Notes: generated from the letters alone by a model not told the origin. A DNA stretch of 64,000 nucleotides from Acidobacteriota bacterium (GCA_012719355.1 JAAYAM010000214.1:1-64000), one strand, 5' to 3'. Numbered from the stretch's first letter, positions 33,729-44,076 are shown. Numbers and translations: made by a program.

Positions 33729-35258
33729 TCATTCTTCCGGTGCCGGATCGGGAAAGCTGCGGCAACAGGCATCGTATTCCTTCCACCAGCTGTGCAGCAC
33801 CTCCATATTGGTGGCCCGCGGTTCGTCTCCTCCACCGGCCAGCCTCAGATAGTCACGCAGCACGGGCCGGAAATGAGGATGCGCGCATTTCGAAATGATA
33901 TCTTCGGCGCGACGCCGTGCCGACCGTATTTCGGTATTCAGGGCGAAACCCTGCTCCGTCACCACACAATGTATGTCATGCTCGGTGTGATCTATGTGGC
34001 GCACGTAGGGCATTATGCAGCTGACGGTGCGCCCGTTTTTCAGCCGGCGCACGGAAGGAGAATGCACGATGCTCAGATAGGCGTGCCGGAAGAAATCGCC
34101 GCTCCCGCCAAGCCCGTTAATTACCCTGGAACCGTCGACGTGCGTCGAATTAACGTGCCCGTATATGTCCACCTCAATCGGCGTATTCATGGCGATCACA
34201 TAAAGCCGGGTGATCAGTTCAGCGTTATTGGAGAGCCACATCGGCCGCAGGACCACCTTTTCGCGGCAGCGCGCAAACAACCGCTGAAATTCCAGCCTGC
34301 TCGCTTCAGAAAACGAGAAGGCAGTCGCAGATGCGCTCTCGAATTTGTCGTCATCCTCGACGTAGCGCATCATCCCATCCTGGAATACTTCAGTCCAGAA
34401 CCGGATCTTCTGGAACGGCGATTCGTACAGCTCGCTGACGATGGCATTGGCGACGTTCCCGACGCCGGACTGGATCGGAGGAAGCCGTTTTCCCCAGTTG
34501 AATTTCCCCTGGCAGTACAACAGGAATTCGATTACGTTTTGCGCGATCTGCTTGTCCGCAGCGGACGTCGGCTTGAAAGCGACCGGGTAGTCAGGCTTGT
34601 CGGACTGGATCAGCGCGACTACCTTGCTCTTGTCGATCTCTACATATGGAGTTCCGACCCTGTCGTTTACATTGACGATAGGGATGGGCCATCCCACTCT
34701 CGGATGGACACTCGGCAGCGCAATGTCGTGAAAGCCCGTGTAATCGGGAATCGATGGATTCACTTCCAAAATGATCTTCTTGGCGATCTTCAACGCTTCG
34801 GCGGAGATTCCCACGGAAGAGGACAGAATCACGCTGCCGTCCTGGCGGATACGGGAAACCTCGACAACAGCCAGATCGATGTCACCGTAGAATCCATAGA
34901 GCAGGTTTCGAGCAAAGGAAGAAAGATGGACATCGGTAAAATCCATCTCGCCGGCATTGATCATCTTGCGCGATACACTCGACGACATGTACGGTCCGCG
35001 CTTACCCACGAATGAAGCGATGGGGTTCTCCACATCTTCCGAAAGGGACGCGCCGCTAAAAAGTCCTATCTTCGTCTTGGGCGCGTTCTGCGCCAGATGG
35101 CGTGCCAGTGCCGGAATAAAAACCTTCGGCTCGCCTGTCTTCGTAAATCCGCTGATCGCGACTTTGCAGCGATCATGAACATACTTCACGGCTTCTTCAA
35201 CAGGAACGAGCTTCTCCAGCAATTCCTTGCATTCAACACGTTCGGTTAATATTGCCAT
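33729..35258 (-). CDS. Acetyl-CoA hydrolase/transferase family protein (acyl-CoA:acetate CoA-transferase type)
   Basis: VKYVHDRCKVAISGFTKTGEPKVF, INGLGGSGDFFRHAYLSI, VVTEQGFALN; likely start MAILTERVECKEL. Confidence 0.93.
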   Translation of the reverse strand: MAILTERVECKELLEKLVPVEEAVKYVHDRCKVAISGFTKTGEPKVFIPALARHLAQNAPKTKIGLFSGASLSEDVENPIASFVGKRGPYMSSSVSRKMINAGEMDFTDVHLSSFARNLLYGFYGDIDLAVVEVSRIRQDGSVILSSSVGISAEALKIAKKIILEVNPSIPDYTGFHDIALPSVHPRVGWPIPIVNVNDRVGTPYVEIDKSKVVALIQSDKPDYPVAFKPTSAADKQIAQNVIEFLLYCQGKFNWGKRLPPIQSGVGNVANAIVSELYESPFQKIRFWTEVFQDGMMRYVEDDDKFESASATAFSFSEASRLEFQRLFARCREKVVLRPMWLSNNAELITRLYVIAMNTPIEVDIYGHVNSTHVDGSRVINGLGGSGDFFRHAYLSIVHSPSVRRLKNGRTVSCIMPYVRHIDHTEHDIHCVVTEQGFALNTEIRSARRRAEDIISKCAHPHFRPVLRDYLRLAGGGDEPRATNMEVLHSWWKEYDACCRSFPDPAPEE

Positions 35259-35621
35259 TGGTCCACTCCCACAAAATTCCCCATGCTGCGGGCACGCAGG
35301 CCTTCCTCGCCGCGCGTTTCCTGACGACACTCCACTTATCGTCACCGCCGAAACTCATAAGTATCTCATATTACCAACTCCGGTTGCGTGCCGCACAGAA
35401 AATAGGCCAAAACCGGGAAGAACTATGAATTTACGGGTATGAAAAGGCGACTGCGGCGGGGGAACATCAGCTCGGGCAATCGAAGCCTACACCCTGAATC
35501 GCGCTGGGGTGCCGGACTGAGGCTTCAACAGGATCATGAACTAGTATAGCCTTTTCGCAACAATGGCCTCACCCGGCACCGAGCGCATTCTACGTATCCT
35601 GGCGGTGTTGTCAAGGACTAA

Positions 35622-36596
35622 TCAACTAATAAATTGGCAGATCGTCTCCTCGACAGCCCCCTTGACCATTTCGACCTTGTAGGCATTGTCTTTGAGCGGA
35701 GTGGCACCGTCAACGGCGGCTTCCGCGGCAGCAACAGCGACAGCGGCGTCGATCTTCCGTCCCTCCAGAACCTTTTCGGCTGAAGCAGCCCTCCAGGGAT
35801 AAGGAGCGACTCCGGCAAGGGCGATTCTGGCGGTCCGGACAATACCGTTGTCCAACTGCAGCGCTATCGCGACTCCGGCCTGAGCAAAATCCCACGATCC
35901 GCGCGTCCTGACTTTTCGGTAGGCACTCTTCATCTCACCCTTGACAGCGGGGAGCTGCACGCCAGTGAGGATTTCTCCGGAAAGAAGAATCGTCTCCCTG
36001 TCGATGACGCTGTCGGGCTTAACGAAGAAACTCTCGATCTTCACGGTCTTGTTGCCAGAAGGCCCTGCAATCGAGACCTGCGCCTGCAAAGCCAGCAGGG
36101 CCACCGCCATGTCGGAGGGATGGACGGCAAAACAGGGGCCTCCACCAAAGATTGCGTGATACTGACTCTCCCCGTTGTACCCGTAGCACGTGCTTCCTCC
36201 CTTCTTGAAGCACCGGAGATCACTACGATAGTACCAGCAGCGGAGTTTCTGACAGAGATTCCCTCCGATGGTTCCCTGATGCCTGATCTGGGGAGTTCCG
36301 ACGGAGTTCGCGGCCATTGCAAGCACCGGGTATTTCGCAACGATACCGCTGTCGACGGCAATTTCGGCCAGCGTAGTCATAGCGCCGATTCTCATGCTGC
36401 CGTCGGTCCGGGAGGATATGCCTTTCAACTCCCGGATGTTGCTGATGCTCACGATCTTTTCGGTCTGAAAAATCTCGTCGCGCAGGCAGCCGAGCAGATC
36501 GGTCCCGCCCGCATGCAGCCTGGCGTCCTTTGCACTCGATGCCTTGATTGCCTCAGCGAGCGAGCCGGCTTTGACATATGAGAAGTTGTTCATCAT
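35622..36596 (-). CDS. FAD-binding subunit of molybdenum hydroxylase (PaoB-like, with 4Fe-4S loop)
   Basis: HAGGTDLLGCLRDEI, TPQIRHQGTIGGNLCQKLRCWYYRSDLRCFKKGGSTCYGYNGESQYHAIFGGGPCFAVHPSDMAVAL with four-Cys loop. Confidence 0.9.
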   Translation of the reverse strand: MMNNFSYVKAGSLAEAIKASSAKDARLHAGGTDLLGCLRDEIFQTEKIVSISNIRELKGISSRTDGSMRIGAMTTLAEIAVDSGIVAKYPVLAMAANSVGTPQIRHQGTIGGNLCQKLRCWYYRSDLRCFKKGGSTCYGYNGESQYHAIFGGGPCFAVHPSDMAVALLALQAQVSIAGPSGNKTVKIESFFVKPDSVIDRETILLSGEILTGVQLPAVKGEMKSAYRKVRTRGSWDFAQAGVAIALQLDNGIVRTARIALAGVAPYPWRAASAEKVLEGRKIDAAVAVAAAEAAVDGATPLKDNAYKVEMVKGAVEETICQFIS

Positions 36597-36599
36597 GGC

Positions 36600-38897
36600 T
36601 CATCCCCTCCTCTTTCTACTGAGCAGTTCCAGGATCATCCGGTTGTCCACCGGACCGTCAGTCGGCCGCACCCCAATGGCATTGTAGATTGCGTTGGCAA
36701 TCGCGGCCGCAGTGGGAACGTGCCCGGGCTCGCCCAGCCCTTTACATCCGACGTTGTTGCACTCGTTGTCCTTCAGATCGACTGGAACGACCTCGGGGCG
36801 TACCGGAACGTCCAGTGCGGTAGGGACTTTGTAATCATGCAAATTCGTATTGCACATCTTTCCGGTCTGCGGATCCATTACGCGTTTTTCAGTAAGGGCG
36901 TACCCCAGCCCCTGTGTCATGCCGCCATAAACCTGGTTTTCGTAAGATTTAAGATTAACAACGCGGCCACTGTCGTTCGCCCCGACGAGGCGCACGACTT
37001 TCACTTCGCCGGTTTTGGTATTGACTTCGACTTCAGCGAACTGCGCGGAAAACGGCATGACGGCCTTGCCGGCAGGGTTGGCTTCCCTGTTCCCTATTGC
37101 TATGACATCCAGCACACCTTTTGTCCTGAATATCTCCTCGAGCGTCTTCTTCTTGGAAGGGTTGCTGCGGCTCACGATTGACTTATCCCTGATTTCCAGA
37201 TCGTCCGCCGTCACCCCCAGTATCTCAGCGGCCCAGCCAAAAATCTGGCGCTTGACCAGCCACGCTCCCCTTCGTACCGCCGGCGCGAGGCTCGCCAGGG
37301 TCATGCTGCCGCCGCTGCTCGATGCGTATGGAGTGATGGCTGTATCGGCATTGATCATCCGGATATTTTCCACGGGAATCCCAAGCTCTTCGGCCGCCAC
37401 CATGGCAGCCGTCGTCTTCGTCCCCGTGCCCAGATCCATCGCTCCCGTCTTCACGGTCACGCCGCCGTCCGCAAACATCCTGACTTCTGCAGTATACGGC
37501 GGTCCGCCGGACCCCATCATCCACAGTCCGGCAGCCATCCCGACACCCCGTTTAATATGGCCAGACTCAGTCTTCGTCGCCTTGGCTTCGCTCCACCCGA
37601 ACTTCTTCGCTCCTTCGATAATGCAGTCCTTCAATCCGGCGCTGGAATAGGGGACACGCCGTGACGGGCTGATCTCGGTGAAATTCTTGAGCCGGAATTC
37701 CACCGGATCCATGTTCAGTTTCTCTGCCAGCATGTCCATCATCTGTTCGAGCGACCATGCAGCAGTCGGGAAACCCGGGGCGCGAAATGCGCGCGATCGT
37801 CCGGCATTCGTGTAGATCCCGCTCTCCAGAACCATCACGTTGGGACATTTGTATAATTCCTGGAACAGGAATCCGACGAACGCCATCGACGAGTAAGCGC
37901 CCGGCGTGAATACGCACGTCAGTTGAAGGGCCGTGAGGGTGCCGTCCTTTTTCACCCCGGCCTTGACCGTCATCTTCGCATTGGGCCTGTTGCCCACGCA
38001 CAGCATGGTCTCTTCCCTGGTGAGCATCAGTTTCACCGGCCGCGATGCCTTGCGCGAGAGAAGCGCGGCGATGATGGTGTATTTCCCCAATTCGAGCTTC
38101 GATCCAAAAGCCCCTCCGACGTAGGGACAGAGAAACCGCACGTTGTTGTAAGGCATATTCATGGTGCGTGCGAATGACATCAGGCCCGCGTCGTAGACCC
38201 CCTGGCTGGAATCCCACACCGTGATCTTTTCGCCGTCCCATTTCACCACGGATCCGTGTGTTTCAATCGTCGTGTGCATCTGGACTGGAGTGCGAAACGT
38301 CTCTTCCAGCACGATATCGGCTTCCACGAATCCCTTCTCGACGTCTCCTCTCGTTTGCGGCCTCGGTTTTCCGGCGGCATTGCCGCCAGGATGGATCTCC
38401 GGAGCGCCGGGTTTCAACGCAGAATCTTCGTCCACCACAAACGGGAGTTCTTCGTATTCCACCTTGATCGCTTTTGCAGCGTCCCATGCCTGATAAGGAG
38501 TCTGGGCCGCGACCGCGGCTACTTCTTCTCCCTGGTGGCGGCAGTGTGGATCGAAAAGCTTGCTTTGAGCCCCGTACCAGCTTATGTCGGCGCCCGGCGT
38601 ACTGCCGGTTATCACAGCCACTACGCCAGGCATCTTTTCTGCGGCGCTGGTGTCGATGCGCTTTACCATCGCGTGGGCATGAGGACACCTGAGTATGGCG
38701 CCGTAAACCATCTCGGGAAGAATCACATCGTAGGTGAATAGGGCTTTGCCCGACACTCGTTCATATGCATCAACCCGGGGAATCCCTTTACCCACGATGC
38801 GCGTCTCGCCCCAAGGATCCATGGTGTCTTCAGAAGGGGCGGGCGGTTCGAAGCTGTTGCGGAAGTTCTCCTCAAGTCTGTCGTAGAATTCGGTCAT
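36600..38897 (-). CDS. Molybdenum-binding subunit of xanthine dehydrogenase/aldehyde oxidoreductase family
   Basis: VSGKALFTYDVILPEMVYGAILRCPHAHA, GGAFGSKLELGKYT, C-terminal GCKGLGEPGHVPTAAAIANAIYNAIGVR. Confidence 0.95.
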   Translation of the reverse strand: MTEFYDRLEENFRNSFEPPAPSEDTMDPWGETRIVGKGIPRVDAYERVSGKALFTYDVILPEMVYGAILRCPHAHAMVKRIDTSAAEKMPGVVAVITGSTPGADISWYGAQSKLFDPHCRHQGEEVAAVAAQTPYQAWDAAKAIKVEYEELPFVVDEDSALKPGAPEIHPGGNAAGKPRPQTRGDVEKGFVEADIVLEETFRTPVQMHTTIETHGSVVKWDGEKITVWDSSQGVYDAGLMSFARTMNMPYNNVRFLCPYVGGAFGSKLELGKYTIIAALLSRKASRPVKLMLTREETMLCVGNRPNAKMTVKAGVKKDGTLTALQLTCVFTPGAYSSMAFVGFLFQELYKCPNVMVLESGIYTNAGRSRAFRAPGFPTAAWSLEQMMDMLAEKLNMDPVEFRLKNFTEISPSRRVPYSSAGLKDCIIEGAKKFGWSEAKATKTESGHIKRGVGMAAGLWMMGSGGPPYTAEVRMFADGGVTVKTGAMDLGTGTKTTAAMVAAEELGIPVENIRMINADTAITPYASSSGGSMTLASLAPAVRRGAWLVKRQIFGWAAEILGVTADDLEIRDKSIVSRSNPSKKKTLEEIFRTKGVLDVIAIGNREANPAGKAVMPFSAQFAEVEVNTKTGEVKVVRLVGANDSGRVVNLKSYENQVYGGMTQGLGYALTEKRVMDPQTGKMCNTNLHDYKVPTALDVPVRPEVVPVDLKDNECNNVGCKGLGEPGHVPTAAAIANAIYNAIGVRPTDGPVDNRMILELLSRKRRG

Positions 38898-39526
38898 CAG
38901 GCGCCTCCCTTCTGCTTACGTAATTCAGCCGCTTTGGCCGCCGCGCTGAAGATGTTCGTGTAGGCTCCGCAACGGCACAGATTGCCGCTCACTGCGGTCC
39001 GGATCTGGTCCATGGTCGGGCTTGGATTTACCCGCAGCAATCCTTCGACCGCCATGATTTGTCCGGGAGTGCAGAATCCGCACTGGAAAGCGTCCTCTTC
39101 AAGGAAAGCCTGCTGGACAGGACCCAGCCGCTCCCCTTCAAGCAAACCTTCTACAGTGGTGATCTCATGTCCTTCGGCTTCGACCGCGAGGGTCATGCAT
39201 GAGTAGCGGGGTCTGCCGTCTATCAGCACGGTGCATGCGCCACACTCACCCCGCTCGCATCCGATCTTTGTCCCGGTCAGGCCAAGCACTTCCCTCAGCA
39301 CGTATGCCAGCGTCCACCGCGGCTCAACCAGGACCTTCCGCGTTGCTCCGTTCACGTGCAGACTGACGGTCACAGTGCTGCCGGTCGCTTCAATCTCCTG
39401 TGCCGCAGCAGGTGGTGCGTCTTTCAACGAGACGGCCACTACGGCTCCTGCGCTGACGGAACTTAGGAAACCTCTCCGGGTCAATCCCGGCGTAGAGCCG
39501 GGACTGTCATCGCGTTCTTCTGCCAT
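38897..39526 (-). CDS. Tat-exported 2Fe-2S subunit of molybdenum hydroxylase
   Basis: TRRGFLSSVSAGAVVAVSL Tat signal; CERGECGACTVLIDGRPRYSCMTLA and CGFCTPGQIMA...GNLCRCGAY. Confidence 0.95.
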   Translation of the reverse strand: MAEERDDSPGSTPGLTRRGFLSSVSAGAVVAVSLKDAPPAAAQEIEATGSTVTVSLHVNGATRKVLVEPRWTLAYVLREVLGLTGTKIGCERGECGACTVLIDGRPRYSCMTLAVEAEGHEITTVEGLLEGERLGPVQQAFLEEDAFQCGFCTPGQIMAVEGLLRVNPSPTMDQIRTAVSGNLCRCGAYTNIFSAAAKAAELRKQKGGA

Positions 39527-39736
39527 ATTGTATCCTCCACAAGGGTTTGCCGGATGCGGAAATGAAACGCCATACAATCATGAAAGCCAGGCTGCAGTCC
39601 GGCTGCGTGGTGTCGATTCTACCAGCAGGATCGGGGCTGTTCAAAATCCATTTTTGCCCGATCGGCTCTATAAACGCTTTTAACCGGTGTGGGAGGAGTA
39701 CTATAGTATGCTGTCCAATAGGAGAGCGGAACACGT

Positions 39737-40816
39737 ATGGCAAGTGTCTTTAACTTCAACGCAGGGCCTGCCGCAATGCCTCGGGCGGTATTGGAAAAAG
39801 CGCAGATCGAGTTGATGGAAAACGCCGGCACAGGCATGTCGGTGATGGAGATGTCCCATAGATCCAAAGAGTTCAGAGAGATCATCGACAACGCGGCATC
39901 GGGAGTCAGAAGACTCCTGAGAGTCCCTGAGACGCATGCCATCCTCTTTCTGCAGGGAGGAGCAAGCCTTCAGTTCGCGATGGTTCCGATGAATCTGAGG
40001 CGTCCGGGGAAGAGCGCTGACTATGTCGATACCGGCGTCTGGGCATCGAAAGCCATCAGGGAGGCGCAGATCACGGGACGGGTAAACGTCGCATGGAGCG
40101 GCCAGGAGGACGGATACTCTCGTGCGCCGAAACCGTCGGAACTGAGTCTGCGATCAGACGCCGAATACCTCCACATCTGCTCCAACGAGACGATCGGAGG
40201 AGTGCAATGGACGGGATTGCCCGAAACAGAAGCGCCGATCGTCGCAGACATGTCGAGCGAAATCCTTTCCCGAGTCATCGACGTAAGCAGATTCGGCCTC
40301 ATTTATGCCGGCACGCAAAAGAATCTGGGACCATCGGGGCTCGCGATAGTGATAATACGCAAGGACCTTGCCGAACGTGCACCCAAAGACGTGCCCATCA
40401 TCCTGCGCTACTCAACCCACATCGCCGACGGCAGCCTGTACAATACGCCCAACACCTGGGGCGTCTACATGGTCAGGCTGATCTGCGACTGGACCGAAGC
40501 ACAGGGCGGAGTGCGGACAATTCAAGAGCTGAATGAGAAGAAGGCCGCCGCGCTCTATGCAGCGCTCGATTCCAGCAGTTTCTGGCTCTGCCCGGTCGAA
40601 AAGGAAAGCCGCTCCACAATGAATGTCGTGTGGCGCCTGTCGAGCGAGGCGCTCGAAGACAGGTTCGTCACCGACGCCGAGAAGGAAGGACTTTTCGGCC
40701 TGAGGGGTCACCGGATTTCGGGCGGCATTCGCGCCAGCATCTACAATGCGGTTCCCCCGGAAGCCGTCGACACGCTCGTGTCGTTTATGAAGGAATTCGA
40801 GAGAAGAAACGGTTAG
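39737..40816 (+). CDS. serC: Phosphoserine aminotransferase
   Basis: VFNFNAGPAAMPRAVLEKAQIELMENAGTGMSVMEMSHRSKEF; YAGTQKNLGPSGLAIVIIRKDL. Confidence 0.98.
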   Translation: MASVFNFNAGPAAMPRAVLEKAQIELMENAGTGMSVMEMSHRSKEFREIIDNAASGVRRLLRVPETHAILFLQGGASLQFAMVPMNLRRPGKSADYVDTGVWASKAIREAQITGRVNVAWSGQEDGYSRAPKPSELSLRSDAEYLHICSNETIGGVQWTGLPETEAPIVADMSSEILSRVIDVSRFGLIYAGTQKNLGPSGLAIVIIRKDLAERAPKDVPIILRYSTHIADGSLYNTPNTWGVYMVRLICDWTEAQGGVRTIQELNEKKAAALYAALDSSSFWLCPVEKESRSTMNVVWRLSSEALEDRFVTDAEKEGLFGLRGHRISGGIRASIYNAVPPEAVDTLVSFMKEFERRNG

Positions 40817-40831
40817 CGGACGACCCGGAGG

Positions 40832-41968
40832 TCACTCGTTTACGTGTACCACCTTTGCCGGCGGAAATCCGTTGAACCAGGTCGAAGACGCGTGACTGTA
40901 GGCGCCGATGTTTTCCGTATAGACCAGATCTCCCAGCTTCAGGTCCGGCAGCGCTTCGGCCTGAGAAATGGTGTCAAGCGCGTCGCAGGTCGGCCCGAAG
41001 ACCGCGGAGATCTGTTTGGGTCCTTTCCTGAACGACTTGATCTCGTATTGGCAGTGATCGAACAGTATCCCGGAATACGTGTGGTAGATGCCGTCATTGA
41101 TGTAATAGCAGGGTTTGCCGTCACGTTCCGATTTTCCGATCACCTCGGCAACAAGTGTCGCCGCGCTTCCGACCATGAATCTGCCCGGTTCGGCTAGAAT
41201 TTCCAGTTCTTTCGGAAAAAGCCGGTCGAGCTCCCGCCGGAGGATTCGCGCTAATTCCCGGAAAGGCCTGACATGCGGATCATAGCGCACCGGAAATCCG
41301 CCTCCGATGTCGAGCAGCTTCAGGCTGTATCCGCGCGTCTGCGCTTCTTCCATTATTGCAGCTGAAGTCGAAAGCGCCTGGACGTAGTTTTCGAAATTGG
41401 CGCACTGGCTCCCCACATGAAACCCGAGACCCTCAACCACGAGCCCGGCATCGGAAGCCATGGCGATCAGATCCACCGCTTCGGCTGGAGAAGCGCCGAA
41501 CTTGCTCGACAATTCGACCATCGATCCCGTGTTGGGAACGCGGATCCGCAAGGCGAGTCCCGCATTGGGCGCATACCTGCGGATCTTCGTTATCTCCTCG
41601 CTGTTGTCAAACGCGACAAGCGGTTTGTACTGATCCAGCTCCTGCAGCGTGCGCCTGTCCTTGATCGGATTCGAGTAGATAACCTTGTCCCAGATGTAAT
41701 TCTGGCGTTCTTCGGCCGGCAGGTCGCGGATGTTGTCGTAGACCAGGTTGAATTCGGCTATTGAAGCCACATCAAAGCTTGAGCCGATCACAAAGAGTGT
41801 TCGTATGATCGCAGGATCGGAGTTCGCCTTGACAGCATAGTAAGGGTGCACCCGTGGAAGATATCGCCTGAACTCCGCGTAGTTCCTGCGTATCGCATCA
41901 TGATCGACGACAAAGATGGGCGTGCCGTGAGTGTGCGCCAGTTCTTTCAATAGCGATAATCTGATCAT
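40832..41968 (-). CDS. Fold-III PLP-dependent (ornithine/diaminopimelate-type) decarboxylase
   Basis: HPYYAVKANSDPAIIRTL (PLP Lys), GLGFHVGSQC, LDIGGGFPVRYD, FGPTCDALDTI (ODC-like catalytic Cys segment). Confidence 0.9.
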   Translation of the reverse strand: MIRLSLLKELAHTHGTPIFVVDHDAIRRNYAEFRRYLPRVHPYYAVKANSDPAIIRTLFVIGSSFDVASIAEFNLVYDNIRDLPAEERQNYIWDKVIYSNPIKDRRTLQELDQYKPLVAFDNSEEITKIRRYAPNAGLALRIRVPNTGSMVELSSKFGASPAEAVDLIAMASDAGLVVEGLGFHVGSQCANFENYVQALSTSAAIMEEAQTRGYSLKLLDIGGGFPVRYDPHVRPFRELARILRRELDRLFPKELEILAEPGRFMVGSAATLVAEVIGKSERDGKPCYYINDGIYHTYSGILFDHCQYEIKSFRKGPKQISAVFGPTCDALDTISQAEALPDLKLGDLVYTENIGAYSHASSTWFNGFPPAKVVHVNE

Positions 41969-41977
41969 GACCTGTCG

Positions 41978-43135
41978 CTACAGCGTCTTGTTATTCTTCC
42001 AGTACTCGGTTGTGACCAGTTCCATGATCTTCGGGAGCTTGTCATACAGGCGTTTATGTTTCCTCGGCTTTACCTTGGACATGGCGTAGTGCGCGAGGAG
42101 CGGGAACGCTACAGTCGAATCGACGTAGCAGACAACCGCATCGGGAAGCTGGGTCGGATCGACCTTGCCCCAGGTCACCGCCTCGTGCGGAGTGGCGCCT
42201 GAAAGCCCTCCGGTATCGGGCCGGGCATCGGTGAACTGGATGAAGTAATCATGCCCTTCTTCTTTCACGCGCAGCACCTCCTGGATCTGAGGTTCTGTCT
42301 GCAGCGTGAAATTCTTGGGAGATCCGCCACCGATCAGCAGCGTCCCCGTCTTCTGGCCCGAGCGCTTGGCGTCGAGCACGATGCCGGTGGTTTCATTGAC
42401 GTCCCGCGACGGATTGATGCGTAATCCGTTATCTCGCAATTCGAGGCCCGCGATGTTCATCCCGATCGTCGAATCGCCCGGAGACGGACAGTAGCATGGA
42501 ACTCCTGCACGATAGGCGGCGGCGAGTACCGAGCTGTTCTCGCGTCCCGTCTGCTTCTCGAATTCTGCACAATACTTGCCCAGGAGATAGTGCAGTTCGG
42601 CCGTTCCCATCTCATGTTGGAACTCGGGCTGCATCAGCACCTGCCGCAGAACGTGGTCCGTCGCCATCAGAACATCGTTGTAATCGAGCAGGATGTCGTA
42701 GATACGGACAACCCCGAGTTTCCGGAGTTCCGGATCCGGGGAGAAAGGAGATCCACGGAACAGCGGCATGTTCATCGCGTGGTGCATGTCGTGATACAGG
42801 TTCGCCCCGGTGGAAACGATCCAGTCAATGAAGCCCGCGTTGATCAGAGGCACGATTACACCGGAACCGAGTCCGGCTGGAGTCATGGCACCTGAAAGGC
42901 TCATCCCGACCGTCACATTGGGTTTGAGCATTTTTTCAGTAAACAGCCGGCATGCTTCCTGCAGCCGTCCCGCGTTGTACGCAAGAAACGTGTTGTCGAT
43001 CAGCTCCGCCAGCGGTTCCTTTCCTGTAACCGGATTCGGGAGAATTCGTTGTCCCCGCAGGAACTGCTGCTTTCCCTTGGAAAACTTGTGCGGGTATTTG
43101 CTGACAAATCTCTTGGGAAGCTTCACTTCGCCCAT
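41978..43135 (-). CDS. Deoxyhypusine synthase-like protein
   Basis: MSLSGAMTPAGLGSGVIVPLINAGFIDWIVSTGANLYHDMH; LLIGGGSPKNFTLQTEPQIQE; FTDARPDTGGLSGATPHEAVTWGKVDP (DHS active-site Lys region). Confidence 0.92.
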   Translation of the reverse strand: MGEVKLPKRFVSKYPHKFSKGKQQFLRGQRILPNPVTGKEPLAELIDNTFLAYNAGRLQEACRLFTEKMLKPNVTVGMSLSGAMTPAGLGSGVIVPLINAGFIDWIVSTGANLYHDMHHAMNMPLFRGSPFSPDPELRKLGVVRIYDILLDYNDVLMATDHVLRQVLMQPEFQHEMGTAELHYLLGKYCAEFEKQTGRENSSVLAAAYRAGVPCYCPSPGDSTIGMNIAGLELRDNGLRINPSRDVNETTGIVLDAKRSGQKTGTLLIGGGSPKNFTLQTEPQIQEVLRVKEEGHDYFIQFTDARPDTGGLSGATPHEAVTWGKVDPTQLPDAVVCYVDSTVAFPLLAHYAMSKVKPRKHKRLYDKLPKIMELVTTEYWKNNKTL

Positions 43136-44076
43136 TGCTGTTGTCTCCTCTTATCAGTTGCCTTCTTCTTCCCAGCCAGAGCATAGGAGAAAAGCTTGTA
43201 TACCAGTTTAGCCGCCAGGAAATCCGGCGCCCGGAAGCCTGGAATCGGGGCCAGTTCCACAACATCAAACACCGGCACACGCCCGGCATTGCCGAAAACG
43301 GTGCGTGCAATATCGAGCATTCGTTCCCATGATATGCCGCCCGGTTCAGGGGTCCCGACGGACGGCATGATTGACGGATCCAGGCCGTCCAGGTCAATCG
43401 TGAAAAACACCTGCTTGTTCTTCACAAACCTGGCCAGGTCCCGCAGATACTTCCCTGACGGATCGGCCGCCTCCTCCGAGTAAACCGTCTTCACCTGAGA
43501 ACAGCCGCGCAGGAATGAGGCTTCCTGGATGGAAAGATTGCGAATCCCGATCTGGAAGACCGGGCAGACATCCAAAATGCGCTTGGCGGCGCACGCGTGA
43601 CTGTAAGGAGATCCCTCATACTCCTCACGCATGTCCGAGTGCGCATCGACGTGTACGGCCACAAGCGAATCAGAACCGTCAACCTTCGCCAGTCCCCGCA
43701 CCACTCCGGCGGAAATCGAATGTTCCCCTCCGAGCACGCCCAGTACCTCGGGCCTCTGCGGCCCCGACAGGAGTGCGGCGACAGCCGACTCCACCGACTG
43801 GATCATCGCTTCGGGAGAGCTATGCACAAGATTGAGCGGGAGAGTAGTATGGATACCGTACTCCATCACGGGTTCAGAATCAAACTCCCTATCGTAGAGC
43901 TCAACCTGACGGGAGGCCGCGATGATCGCCGCCGGCCCTTCACGAGTGCCCGCGCCATAGGAAGTTGTCGCTTCATAGGGTATCGACAGTAACCATCCCC
44001 TGGAACGGTCCGGAGCAGAAATCTCATCGGGCAGTCCCAGGAAATTCCAAGGAGTCTGGAACAGTTCGTTTGTCAT
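43123..44076 (-). CDS. speB: Agmatinase/arginase (ureohydrolase) family protein
   Basis: GGEHSISAGVVRGL, VAVHVDAHSDMREEYEGSPYSHACA, FFTIDLDGLDPSIMPSVGTPEPGGISW. Confidence 0.92.
   Translation of the reverse strand: MTNELFQTPWNFLGLPDEISAPDRSRGWLLSIPYEATTSYGAGTREGPAAIIAASRQVELYDREFDSEPVMEYGIHTTLPLNLVHSSPEAMIQSVESAVAALLSGPQRPEVLGVLGGEHSISAGVVRGLAKVDGSDSLVAVHVDAHSDMREEYEGSPYSHACAAKRILDVCPVFQIGIRNLSIQEASFLRGCSQVKTVYSEEAADPSGKYLRDLARFVKNKQVFFTIDLDGLDPSIMPSVGTPEPGGISWERMLDIARTVFGNAGRVPVFDVVELAPIPGFRAPDFLAAKLVYKLFSYALAGKKKATDKRRQQQWAK

Noticed and set aside
33792-35015. 407-aa plus-strand ORF opposite the acetyl-CoA hydrolase/transferase
   Set aside because: Shadow ORF of a clearly recognisable CDS
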